Source of the DNA: an uncultured Pseudomonadota bacterium
GTDB taxonomy: Bacteria > Myxococcota_A > Bradymonadia > Bradymonadales > GCA-2716585
DNA length: 42,122 nt
Direction of reading: 5' to 3'
Assembly (NCBI GenBank): GCA_937123825.1
Contig: CAKZKQ010000053.1
Location: 1 to 42,122 of the forward strand
A program made the position numbers and the translations under genes. The notes below the pieces were generated by a model. It was not told the origin of the DNA. It searched no databases and was given only the letters and a program-made list of their open reading frames with translations. This document shows, piece after piece, positions 35,287-42,122 of this stretch (position 1 is the first letter of the stretch; each line of letters starts with the position of its first letter).

Positions 35287-35490
35287 GAACGGTGGCCTTG
35301 GGTTGATAGAGCTGGGACACAACGCTTTTGCCAGACCATCCAAGACAGGCTCCGCTGGCCGTCACTGGCCTGCTCGCCCTGGTTGGATGACCCTCAATGA
35401 GGGTATCTCAAGGTTGGGCGAGCATCAAGTTGTGAATTGGATTCGCTTTTGTGGGCTTTTGACCTCGACCGGGCGGTCGATGGGGCGGCG

Positions 35491-36219
35491 TCAGCCTTCG
35501 ATCAACGAGCGCAGGGCGCCCTGAAGCGCTTGGAGACGCATCTCCAAGGCCTGGACCTGAACTTCAAGGGCTCGTTTTTCAACGATGGTGCTCTCCCACT
35601 GATCGCGGTCGATCCAGATCTTGTCGTTGGACGCGGATCCGGCAGTGGTGGGGGCTGCGGGCTTGGGCGCGGCGGCCAGGTTCAGCGTGGGGGCAGGGGC
35701 TGGCGCTGCCTTGGGGGTCGAGACGGCAATGGAAGCGGCGGTGGAGGTGCCCGCGGCGCAGCCTCCGCCGCTGTAAAGCTCCAGCTTGCCGCCGTCGTCG
35801 CCTTCTTCCTGTGCAGCCGCCTCGATCTCATCTTCGGACCCTTCGATGAGTTGTCCCAGGGTCAAGAATCCGCCGGCGGTGGCCGCAGGCGCGGCGGCCG
35901 GTTCAGGGGCGAGCGCAGCGGGGGCCTGTGGGGTCTCGTCTTGGGTCGTGTAGGGGATCTCGGCGTTGTTCAGGACCGAGAAACCGACGCCCTGAACCCC
36001 TTCGATCTCCTCAATGGCCTCTTCGATGTCGCCCTGGAGGCTCTCGCGTTCGCTGTCGGGGCGGTCATCGTAGACCATCAGCAGCTCAACCTGGCCTTTG
36101 TTGACGGTCAGCTCTTCGATCATGAGCGCGTCAAGGAGGTTGGCGCCACTTTTGGGGTCGATGATGTCTTCCAATTCGGCGATGACATCACCTTTGATGT
36201 CCATGTCCTGTCTGGCCAT
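35491..36219 (-). CDS. MIP18/DUF59-like domain protein with coiled-coil tail
   Basis: In this 242-residue protein, residues 8-90 resemble the MIP18 (DUF59) domain of Fe-S cluster assembly and ApbC proteins (VIAELEDIIDPKSG ... VELLMVYDD ... IEGVQGVGFSV). The conserved cysteine of DUF59 is not evident. A long Ala/Pro-rich linker (about 95-200) with one Cys follows, then a coiled coil at the C-terminus. It lies 14 bases downstream of the A-type carrier-like gene and they are probably an operon. The pairing suggests a role in or derived from Fe-S assembly, but the missing cysteines argue for a scaffold or regulator. That is inference. Confidence 0.7.
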   Translation of the reverse strand: MARQDMDIKGDVIAELEDIIDPKSGANLLDALMIEELTVNKGQVELLMVYDDRPDSERESLQGDIEEAIEEIEGVQGVGFSVLNNAEIPYTTQDETPQAPAALAPEPAAAPAATAGGFLTLGQLIEGSEDEIEAAAQEEGDDGGKLELYSGGGCAAGTSTAASIAVSTPKAAPAPAPTLNLAAAPKPAAPTTAGSASNDKIWIDRDQWESTIVEKRALEVQVQALEMRLQALQGALRSLIEG

Positions 36220-36233
36220 CGTGACCTCCGGTT

Positions 36234-36518
36234 TCAGGGCTTGATCGAGGGCGGATCAAAGGTGAAGCCGCCCTGGTTGGAGTCAAAACCGATGGTGGTG
36301 TTCTCATCGAAGTAGAGGTAGCTGCGCGGATCGCAGACGACCTTGATGCCATCGACGTCAAAGGTGCGGTCGTTGCTGTTGGTGCCCTCAACGATGTCCA
36401 GCGCGTAGCTGAAGTCCTCGGTGTTGATGGCCACGCGCACGACGTGGTCGGTCAGGCTGTGCTCTTTGAAGAGAGATTTGATGTGACCGACGGCGCTGCT
36501 GGTCAGCTCGATGCCCAT
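36234..36518 (-). CDS. A-type Fe-S carrier (IscA/HesB-like) homologue lacking the cysteine ligands
   Basis: The 94-residue protein follows the IscA/HesB fold pattern: a start IELTSSAVGHI, a strand VVRVAI, GIKVVCDPRSYLYFD and GFDSNQGGFTFDPP. In IscA the first ligand Cys sits in TSGCSG; here the aligned stretch is TEDFSY. The C-terminal CGCG pair is absent because the protein ends at PPSIKP. A single Cys (VVCDP) lies elsewhere. It therefore probably cannot hold a cluster in the normal way. AAGGAGGA precedes the ATG by 8 bases. It lies next to a MIP18-like gene, so it may be a partner or regulator in Fe-S handling. Confidence 0.75.
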   Translation of the reverse strand: MGIELTSSAVGHIKSLFKEHSLTDHVVRVAINTEDFSYALDIVEGTNSNDRTFDVDGIKVVCDPRSYLYFDENTTIGFDSNQGGFTFDPPSIKP

Positions 36519-36599
36519 GGGGCGATCCTCCTTGTTGGGGGTCGTGTTGTGCAGGCGCTGGTGTCGAGCGCCGTGACCTTATGGTGATCAGGGATGCAT

Positions 36600-36636
36600 G
36601 GTCGGGCCACTGTGGTTTGCGGCCAGTGGCCCGATC
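36600..36636. repeat. Long hairpin upstream of the A-type carrier-like gene
   Basis: TCGGGCCACTG (36602-36612) and its exact complement (36624-36634) enclose an 11-base loop. One G-U and one G-C pair extend the stem to 13. No T-run follows on the minus strand. It lies about 80 bases before the start at 36518 and 150 bases after the lipoprotein stop, so it may be a terminator-like or leader structure. Confidence 0.6.
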
Positions 36637-36786
36637 CAAAGGCCGCGGGCTGTCTGGGACATCCCTTGGCGGCTTGATTCGCATTGTTGTGTGGGCAATT
36701 GGCTTGGAGAACTGTGCTGGTGTTCCAGCGCAGGTATTCTCCAGCGCTCACCATTTGCGCATCACGCCATGAGGTTTAAACACCCC

Positions 36787-37662
36787 TCAGCGGCAGTCCA
36801 GCCCAAAGCCATCAATGACCGCAGGGACGATGCTCTCGCAGGGCAAACCCTCGGCGGCAAAGACCTGGTCGCGGAAGCCGCGGTCCTGGCAGGCGTCAAA
36901 GCACAATTGCAGGGCGTCAAAGACGGTCTCATCGTCGCAGCGGTCAAAGAACTCTTCACAAGAGAAGATCTCTTCGCAAATCTGCTGGCATTCAAAGACT
37001 TCGTCGTCGCCAAAGCAGTCGTCTGGGCAGAAGTCGGGCTCGTCGCCTTCACAGATGCCGTCGCCGCAGAAAGTGTCTCCGCCGCCGCAGTCTCGGGGAC
37101 AACTGCCAATCTCATCGTCGTCGCAAAACCCGTCGCCGCAGAAGCTCTCGCCTTCAAAACATTGCTGGCCGCCGTCCTCAAAGAGTTCTTCACAGGACAA
37201 CTCCAGGAAGCACTCCAAGATGTCTTCGTTGTTCTGGAACTGCTGGCCGCACTCTTGGGCGCAGTCGTCTCCGACCGATTCGTTAAAGCAGTCTTCTGCG
37301 AAGTCACACAGGTCTTCGCAAGCCTCAAAGATGAAGTCGTCGTTGTTGTCGTTGTTAAAGTCGTTGTTGTCGTTGTTGAAATCGTTGTTGTCGTTATTGA
37401 AGTCGTTGTTGTCGTTGTTGAAGTCGTTGTTCAGATCATTGTTGGGGTCGTTGTTGTTGACGTTGCCGCCCCCGCAGATGTCTGCCGTGGTGCCCAATGG
37501 CTGACACGTCCCGCACACGCAGACAAAGTCGCTGCGGCAGTCGTTGTCGATCTGGCAAAGCTCGCCCTCAGCGCCGAGCTTGTCGATGCGGCTTCCGGTG
37601 CAGCTGGTGGTCAGCGCGGCGAGTGCCGACAGGGCGATCAAAATCAAGCTCAGGCGTGTCAT
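36787..37662 (-). CDS. Cys-rich lipoprotein with Asn/Asp heptad repeats
   Basis: The 291-residue protein has a signal peptide and Cys21 in LTTSC, so probably a lipoprotein. After a Cys-containing head comes an Asn/Asp-rich region (about 68-109) with four DFNNDNN units. The rest is Cys/Asp/Glu-rich, with two modules of the form CGDGxCxxxExxxxCPxDC and further CxxxC pairs. These are common in exported proteins of myxobacteria-like genomes and may bind calcium or form disulfides. It stands alone between the Fe-S-like operon and the 158-bp inverted-repeat element. No function is assigned. Confidence 0.75.
   Translation of the reverse strand: MTRLSLILIALSALAALTTSCTGSRIDKLGAEGELCQIDNDCRSDFVCVCGTCQPLGTTADICGGGNVNNNDPNNDLNNDFNNDNNDFNNDNNDFNNDNNDFNNDNNDDFIFEACEDLCDFAEDCFNESVGDDCAQECGQQFQNNEDILECFLELSCEELFEDGGQQCFEGESFCGDGFCDDDEIGSCPRDCGGGDTFCGDGICEGDEPDFCPDDCFGDDEVFECQQICEEIFSCEEFFDRCDDETVFDALQLCFDACQDRGFRDQVFAAEGLPCESIVPAVIDGFGLDCR
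37339..37422 (-). repeat. Four 21-bp tandem repeats within the lipoprotein gene
   Basis: Four units (37339, 37360, 37381 and 37402) encode four Asn/Asp heptads. Units two and four are identical, unit one differs by one base and unit three by two. The period is a multiple of three, so change in copy number would alter length but not frame. Near-identity suggests recent slippage or duplication. Confidence 0.85.
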
Positions 37663-38069
37663 GGTGGTGTGGCTCCCGGGTCAACATCCATCAACAAACG
37701 GATCTTCTTGTGCCACAGCGCTGTCTTTGGAGCAAGTTTGCCCGCTGGATGCCGTCACGGTCGGTGTTGGCTTCTTTTCTGGTGAGAGACTCTCAGCGCC
37801 CTCGGTGTCGCATCAGAGAAAGAAAAGGCGCACCGCAATGACGGCGCGCCTTGTGGGGCTTGGGGGAAATGGAGTGACCAGGTTCTGTCTGACAATTGTC
37901 CCGTCGCCCGACGGCCCGATGATGCCGATGTCGTCGTCGGCGGTGCTCAACGGGTCAAAGACCCGCCTGTGCTCACCTCCTCGACCTCGACACCATCGTG
38001 CTCGCCGGAACTCGGTTCCAATTGTCAGACAGAACCTAGCCCCTGCCAGAGGGGCCGCGGGTGCGTGGA
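37663..38069. other. Intergenic region containing an inverted-repeat element
   Basis: No gene is seen in these 407 bases between the lipoprotein start and the flagellin stop (both minus strand). The 158-base block at 37880-38037 is bounded by perfect 19-bp inverted repeats. Short plus-strand frames cross it but lack any recognised product. Confidence 0.6.
37880..38037. mobile_element. Putative non-autonomous element with 19-bp terminal inverted repeats
   Basis: AGGTTCTGTCTGACAATTG (37880-37898) and its exact reverse complement (38019-38037) enclose 120 bases with no open frame of note. The size and perfect terminal repeats resemble a MITE or a remnant of an insertion sequence. No target-site duplication is clear, and no transposase is present in the window, so mobility is inference. 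Confidence 0.5.
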
Positions 38070-38915
38070 CTATCCACCGAGCAGCGACAAGGCCGCCTGT
38101 GGTGTCTGGTTGGCCTGCGAGAGGATGGAGACACCGGCCTGGACCAGGATTTGGTACTTGGTCAAGTTGGCGCTCTCTTTGGCGACGTCCACATCGCGGA
38201 TGCGGCTGTTGGAGGCCGAGAGGTTCTCGATCCGCGAGCCGAGGTTGTCGATGGTGACGTTGAGCCGGTTTTGGCTTGCGCCCAGCGAGGCGCGGACCGT
38301 GGCCAGCTTGTTGAACGCCGCATCGATGGTGGTCAGCGCCGTCTGGGCCTTGGCCACCGTGGAGACCGACGCCCCCGAGATGAAGTTGCCACCCCCACCG
38401 AGCTTGTCCACGCCAATGTCAGTGATGGAGACGGTGATCTTGTCTGCGGCGGCGTTGTTGATGCCGACCTGGAAGGTAATGCCCGAGCTGGCGGAGCCGT
38501 TGAGCAGTTTCTTTCCGTTGAAGTCGGTGTTGTCCGAGATGCGGGACAGCTCGCTGGTCAGCGCCGTCAGCTCCGTGTTGAGGAAGCTGCGCTCATTGTC
38601 GGAGATGGTGCCGTTTGCAGATTGCACCGCCAATTCCCTCATGCGAATGAGGATGTCGGACATCTGGTTCATGGCGCCCTCAGCCGTCTGAAGCAGGCTG
38701 ATGCCGTCGTTGGCGTTGCGCTGGGCCTGCTCCATGCCGCGGATCTTGCTTTCAAACTTGGTGCTGATGGCCAGGCCGGCGGCGTCGTCGGCGGCGGAGT
38801 TGATCCGCATACCGGTGGTCAGTCGTTCCAGGCTTTTGGTCACTCCCGCCTGGGATTTACCGAGTTTGCGTTGGGCGAAGAGGCTGTTGACGTTGGTGTT
38901 GACAATAACAGGCAT
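38070..38915 (-). CDS. fliC: Flagellin
   Basis: The 281-residue protein has the conserved flagellin ends: VNTNVNSLFAQRKL and ERLTTGMRINSAADDAAGLAIS at the N-terminus, and SRIRDVDVAKESANLTKYQIL with QANQTPQAALSLL at the C-terminus. The variable middle is short, so this is a small flagellin with essentially D0 and D1. It is exported by the flagellar type III machinery and forms the filament. GGAGGAAGG precedes the ATG and a sigma-28-like promoter lies about 105 bases upstream. No other flagellar gene is in the window. Confidence 0.95.
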   Translation of the reverse strand: MPVIVNTNVNSLFAQRKLGKSQAGVTKSLERLTTGMRINSAADDAAGLAISTKFESKIRGMEQAQRNANDGISLLQTAEGAMNQMSDILIRMRELAVQSANGTISDNERSFLNTELTALTSELSRISDNTDFNGKKLLNGSASSGITFQVGINNAAADKITVSITDIGVDKLGGGGNFISGASVSTVAKAQTALTTIDAAFNKLATVRASLGASQNRLNVTIDNLGSRIENLSASNSRIRDVDVAKESANLTKYQILVQAGVSILSQANQTPQAALSLLGG

Positions 38916-39019
38916 GGATCCTTCCTCCCTGAAGGGTGCTCAATGTCGTTTGAATGATGGCCACGGCCATGCTCCGGACTTCCCTGTCCGCCAGCCTTTG
39001 GTGTGGCCTCCTGTCTATC

Positions 39020-39046
39020 CCATCGGAAGGGCCCCTCAGAGCTTAA
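39020..39046 (-). promoter_or_regulatory. Sigma-28-like promoter for flagellin
   Basis: On the minus strand, TTAAGCTC (39046-39039), an 11-base spacer and TCCGATGG (39027-39020) match the FliA consensus TAAAGTTT-N11-GCCGATAA at five of eight positions in each half, with exact spacing. An A-tract (complement of 39050-39056) lies just upstream. Direction and location fit the flagellin gene. Confidence 0.5.
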
Positions 39047-39060
39047 GGGTTTTTTTGCGT

Positions 39061-39085
39061 GCCTCTTTTAGAGCGCCAAAGAGGC
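39061..39085. repeat. Hairpin upstream of flagellin promoter
   Basis: GCCTCTTT (39061-39068) and AAAGAGGC (39078-39085) form an 8-bp stem with a 9-base loop. It lies 15 bases upstream of the -35-like box of the flagellin promoter. It may be an operator-like site; it is not followed by a T-run on either strand. Confidence 0.45.
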
Positions 39086-39343
39086 AACCAGCGGGGTGCG
39101 TTATGGGGGGAGCGCGGTGAGCCTGAGGCAGGTCGTCGTGGCGGGGGTCTATATGACGCATCGCGTCATGCAAATAATGGAAATGGTTGGAGAAATTGCG
39201 CTTGTTAAAGCCTTGGACCGTGTGCTATTGCGCCAAATGATCAAGGGGGACGCCAGCGATCCTGTTGTTTGGATCGGGGTGGCGTGAGGGGTGGGACAAA
39301 GGGCCCGTGGACCCCTCGGATTTTTGCTGTCAGGAGGAGTGAC

Positions 39344-40387
39344 GTGGATCTGATGACCTACGCCGAGCAGCTCCGGTTCGGAGAGCTGCACATCGTTCAT
39401 GACGAGAAGACTGGCCTGAAGGGGATTGTGGCTCTGCACAACCTCAAGCTGGGGCCTGCCATCGGAGGGTGCCGCTGCATCCCGTATCCCAGCAGCGACG
39501 CGGCGATGCGCGACGTGATGCGTCTGGCGCGCGGGATGACCTACAAGGCGGCCATCAGCAAGCTGCCTCACGGTGGTGGCAAGTCGGTGATCATGCGTCC
39601 TGCGCACCTGACGGCCGATGGGCCCGAGCGTCAGGCCTTCTTTGAGGCCTTTGGCGACTTCATCGACTCGCTCGGCGGCAAATACCTGGTGGCCGAGGAC
39701 AGCGGGACATCGATCGGCGACATGGACATCATCCGCTCGCGGACCAGGCACGTGCTGGGTTCGGGCGCTGCGGACGCCAGCGGTGATCCGTCGCCCTTTA
39801 CGGCCTACGGCGTGCGCCGGGGGATCGAGGCGGCGGTGCACTTCCGCTACAAGCGCGATGACATGGAAGGCCTCACGGTGGCGGTCCAGGGTCTGGGCAA
39901 TGTGGGCTACCACCTTGCGCGCGAGCTGCACGAGCTGGGCGCGAAGTTGATCGTGACCGATGTGCGGACCGAAGCGATCGAGCGGGCCGTGGCCGAGTTT
40001 GGCGCGACTGCGGTGGGCATCGACGAGATTTATGGCGTCGAAGCCGACATCTTCGCTCCCTGCGCGCTGGGCGCGGTCATCAACGACGACACCATCAAGC
40101 AACTCAAGGTGGACATCGTCGCCGGGGCCTCCAACAACCAGCTCGCCGAAGACCGCCACGGCCTGGAACTCAAAGAGCGCGGCATCCTCTACGCGCCCGA
40201 CTATGCGCTCAACGCCGGCGGCCTGATCAACGTCGCCAGCGAGTTTGAGGGCTACAACGTCGAAAAGAGCCGCAAGCTCACCACCGCCATCTACGACACC
40301 ATGCTGGGCATCTTTGACCGCGCCATGGGCGAAGATGCGCCCACCAACGAGATCGCCGACCGCATTGTCGAAGAGATCATCTACTGA
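39344..40387 (+). CDS. Leucine/phenylalanine/valine dehydrogenase-type NAD-dependent amino-acid dehydrogenase
   Basis: The 347-residue protein has the substrate segment GPAIGGCR and the lysine pair of the family: K68 in MTYKAA and K80 in LPHGGGKSVI. With this GTG start the numbers coincide with those of the Bacillus leucine dehydrogenase. The Rossmann motif GLGNVGYHLA follows, then CALGAVIN and GASNNQLA. It oxidatively deaminates branched-chain or aromatic amino acids with NAD. The GTG at 39344 is preferred because AGGAGGAG ends 4 bases before it; ATG at 39353 is the alternative. The family distinguishes Leu, Phe and Val enzymes by few residues, so the substrate is not certain. It is followed by a terminator-like hairpin. 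Confidence 0.9.
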   Translation: MDLMTYAEQLRFGELHIVHDEKTGLKGIVALHNLKLGPAIGGCRCIPYPSSDAAMRDVMRLARGMTYKAAISKLPHGGGKSVIMRPAHLTADGPERQAFFEAFGDFIDSLGGKYLVAEDSGTSIGDMDIIRSRTRHVLGSGAADASGDPSPFTAYGVRRGIEAAVHFRYKRDDMEGLTVAVQGLGNVGYHLARELHELGAKLIVTDVRTEAIERAVAEFGATAVGIDEIYGVEADIFAPCALGAVINDDTIKQLKVDIVAGASNNQLAEDRHGLELKERGILYAPDYALNAGGLINVASEFEGYNVEKSRKLTTAIYDTMLGIFDRAMGEDAPTNEIADRIVEEIIY

Positions 40388-40401
40388 GGTTGTCCAAGCT
40401 T

Positions 40402-40425
40402 ACGCCTGAACGCTGTCGGGCGTTT
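40402..40425 (+). terminator. Terminator-like hairpin after dehydrogenase gene
   Basis: ACGCCTGA (40402-40409) pairs with TCGGGCGT (40416-40423), with one G-U pair and a 6-base loop, followed by TT. It begins 15 bases after the stop codon. The T-run is short, so efficiency is uncertain. Confidence 0.4.
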
Positions 40426-40678
40426 GGGTTGACCACCAACATTATATAGCGCGTGGATTCAGGCTGGCCTTTGGGCTGGCCTGTGTTGCTCTGGGATGAT
40501 TGCCTGGGGGTTGTGGTGTTGTGGGTGTGGTTTGATGGGGTCGTCCCGGTGGTGGGCGATCTCTTGTGCTTGCGTGGGCGCATTGACATGATTCTGGGCC
40601 CGGCATAGGGTTCTGATCGAGGAGGTGCGCAAGGATGCACGCCTTCGCCGATGACATGATGTCACGAGGACCGTTCAC

Positions 40679-42122
40679 ATGAATATACACGCACTGCGGC
40701 GTTGGCTCGTTGTGGCGATGGTGCTGGTTCTGGGCTCGGCGGCCTGTGGAAACCAGTCCGAGGCGCCCGAGCCGAGCAAGGCCGCGCAGGACGAGCAAGC
40801 TTCTGAACAAGAGGACGAGCTTCTTGAAGACAAGCCTGTGGAAGGTGAGCCCAGTCACCGGGTGGTGACGGCCGATCCCTTTCAAGAGCCCAACTCTGTC
40901 TTTCAAGGCAAGATCCGCAAAGGTCAGACGCTCAACCCCAGGCTGCGCCGCCACGGTCTGTCTCCCCGAGAAGCGCTGGCGCTGGTCAACCACCTCAAAC
41001 CGCTCATCGATCTCAACCGTCGGGCTCGCCCCGGCGACCGCTACCGCCTTGCGCTCAACGATGAGGGCGATGTGATCGCCTTTGATTACATCAGCACGCG
41101 CAGCGGTGAGTTCTTTGTGCGCCGTCAGGCCCACCAGCTCAAGGTCGCCAAAGAGGTGCCGCCCGATCTGATCCTGCCGCTCGACGAAGATCCCGAGCTT
41201 CAAGACCAGGACATCCCCCAGCCGCGCGATCCGGGCCCCGGCAGCGCCTTGGTCATGGCCGAGCAAGAGCTTCCCACCGATCCCAACACCCCTGAAGAGG
41301 GCGAGGAGTTGGCGGTGAATGTGGCGCCGGGTGAAACGGACGGGGATGACGGTGGCGAGGCTGTGGAGGCGAAGGGAGACGCTGTCGTGGCGGTCTCGGA
41401 GCCTTCTGCCGAGGAGAAGCCCGAGGTCGAGCCCACAAAACCTGAGGTCGAGGCTGGTATGGTGGCTCCCGAGGGCCAAGGGCCGGTGGCCCAGGCCGAA
41501 GGGGAGCAGGGTGAGGCGCCCAAAGAGGCAGATGCCAGCGAGAATGGTGAGGGGCAGCAGGCCGACAACGCTGAGGCTGAGGTTGCCAAGCCCGACGCTG
41601 CGGCGCCCGATAAAGAGGCGGCCCAGAAAGAGGTTGAGGCCAAAGAGGGCGATAAGGCGGTGGCGGCCAAGGCCGTCAAAGAGGCACCGCCCAAGCTTAC
41701 AGCGCGCGAGAGGGCCCGTCAGGCCCATCAAAAGGCGTTGGAGCGCCGCCAAAAGCTGGCTGAGCAGAAGCGCAAGGCCAAAGAAGAGCGAGACAAGCGC
41801 GCCAAAGCCAAGGCCGAGCGCGAAAAGCGGGCTCAGGAGAAGGCCGATCTGGAGCGGCGGCGCAGAGAAGAGGCCAAGGAGGAGCGCGAAGCTTCGCGCA
41901 ACACCAAGCTGCCCAAGAACAGCAAGAAGCTGGTCCAGATGTACTTTGACACCGACGACGCTGTGCAAAAGAGGCTGATCGCCAAGAAGCTGCAGCGCAC
42001 CGTGGGTGTGGCGGGCACGCGCAAGGCGTTGGTCCGGGCGTTTCGGCCTGGGAAGAAGCCCAAAGGCCTGCACATCAAGACCACCAAGACCGAAGGGCGC
42101 CCCGACCGGTACGCCGTGTATG
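40679..42122 (+). CDS. Lipoprotein with OapA/LysM-like domain and Lys/Glu-rich region, 3' end outside window
   Basis: The frame is open from the ATG at 40679 to the window end (481 codons visible). The start has a signal peptide with Cys23 (LGSAAC) and a GAGGA ribosome-binding site. Residues about 77-145 (GKIRKGQTLNPRLRRHGLSP ... RARPGDRYRLAL) resemble the N-terminal domain of many exported M23 peptidases and OapA-like proteins, which bind the wall. A long Ala/Glu/Pro-rich stretch follows, then a Lys/Arg/Glu-rich coiled coil (about 340-410). The visible C-terminal part is basic. The catalytic domain, if any, would lie beyond the window. Confidence 0.75.
   Translation, partial: MNIHALRRWLVVAMVLVLGSAACGNQSEAPEPSKAAQDEQASEQEDELLEDKPVEGEPSHRVVTADPFQEPNSVFQGKIRKGQTLNPRLRRHGLSPREALALVNHLKPLIDLNRRARPGDRYRLALNDEGDVIAFDYISTRSGEFFVRRQAHQLKVAKEVPPDLILPLDEDPELQDQDIPQPRDPGPGSALVMAEQELPTDPNTPEEGEELAVNVAPGETDGDDGGEAVEAKGDAVVAVSEPSAEEKPEVEPTKPEVEAGMVAPEGQGPVAQAEGEQGEAPKEADASENGEGQQADNAEAEVAKPDAAAPDKEAAQKEVEAKEGDKAVAAKAVKEAPPKLTARERARQAHQKALERRQKLAEQKRKAKEERDKRAKAKAEREKRAQEKADLERRRREEAKEEREASRNTKLPKNSKKLVQMYFDTDDAVQKRLIAKKLQRTVGVAGTRKALVRAFRPGKKPKGLHIKTTKTEGRPDRYAVY

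Larger units (their letters stand above)
38916..39343. other. Divergent regulatory region between flagellin and leucine dehydrogenase-type gene
   Basis: These 428 bases separate divergent genes. They hold the sigma-28-like promoter and the hairpin at 39061-39085. A promoter for the dehydrogenase gene must lie toward the right end, but I see no strong match; the ribosome-binding site AGGAGGAG is at 39332-39339. Confidence 0.55.

Noticed and set aside
37336..37440. Possible CRISPR array
   Set aside because: The repeats are contiguous 21-bp units with no spacers and encode an Asn/Asp-rich peptide in frame.
40442..42073. Minus-strand open frame opposite the Lys/Glu-rich lipoprotein
   Set aside because: Leu/Gly-rich mirror of a charged coiled-coil coding sequence; the plus-strand frame has a signal peptide, a ribosome-binding site and a domain.

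Overview
The window is a GC-rich chromosomal segment whose protein families point to a predatory or complex deltaproteobacterial lineage (Myxococcota or Bradymonadales-like). The signs are eukaryote-like Ser/Thr kinases, two with PEGA domains and one with GYF_2 and Sel1 repeats. There is also a very long MopE-type repeat protein ending in a MYXO-CTERM-like tail, thrombospondin type-3 segments, many lipoproteins and exported TldD/TldE-like proteins. The taxonomic call is inference; there is no rRNA, tRNA or marker gene to confirm it.

Layout. 1-5.1 kb: the end of a membrane protein, a kinase with Sel1 repeats, a convergent RlmN-type radical SAM methyltransferase that overlaps the kinase gene tail-to-tail by 100 bp, and an M15-type peptidase lipoprotein. 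5.1-9.0 kb: a perfect 16-bp hairpin, then a 1171-residue surface protein. 9.1-16.4 kb, all minus strand: mcrC, mcrB, two paralogous coiled-coil proteins and a leucine-rich repeat protein. 16.6-21.8 kb, plus strand: two paralogous transmembrane PEGA kinases, the second overlapping the start of another M15-type peptidase lipoprotein. 22.2-26.3 kb: a small lipoprotein, a TerB-like protein, a repeat lipoprotein and a HAD hydrolase. 26.5-32.9 kb: a lipid acyltransferase, an acyl-CoA dehydrogenase and an overlapping exported TldD/TldE-like pair. 32.9-37.7 kb, minus strand: a poly-Ser membrane protein coupled to a TerB-like gene, a MIP18-like protein next to an A-type Fe-S carrier homologue that has lost its cysteines, and an Asn/Asp-repeat lipoprotein. 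37.7-42.1 kb: a 158-bp element bounded by perfect 19-bp inverted repeats, a solitary flagellin with a sigma-28-like promoter, a leucine dehydrogenase-type enzyme and the start of a Lys/Glu-rich lipoprotein cut by the window end.

Functional themes. The window mixes envelope sensing and remodelling (kinases, M15 peptidases, lipoproteins), a type IV restriction module (McrBC) next to a pair of uncharacterised coiled-coil proteins, and lipid and amino-acid metabolism. Several genes are translationally coupled by 4-7 bp overlaps: mcrB/mcrC, kinase/M15 peptidase, TldD-like/TldE-like, and TerB-like/membrane protein. I found no transposase, integrase, CRISPR array, tRNA or rRNA. All functional assignments come from reading motifs by eye; no database search was run.
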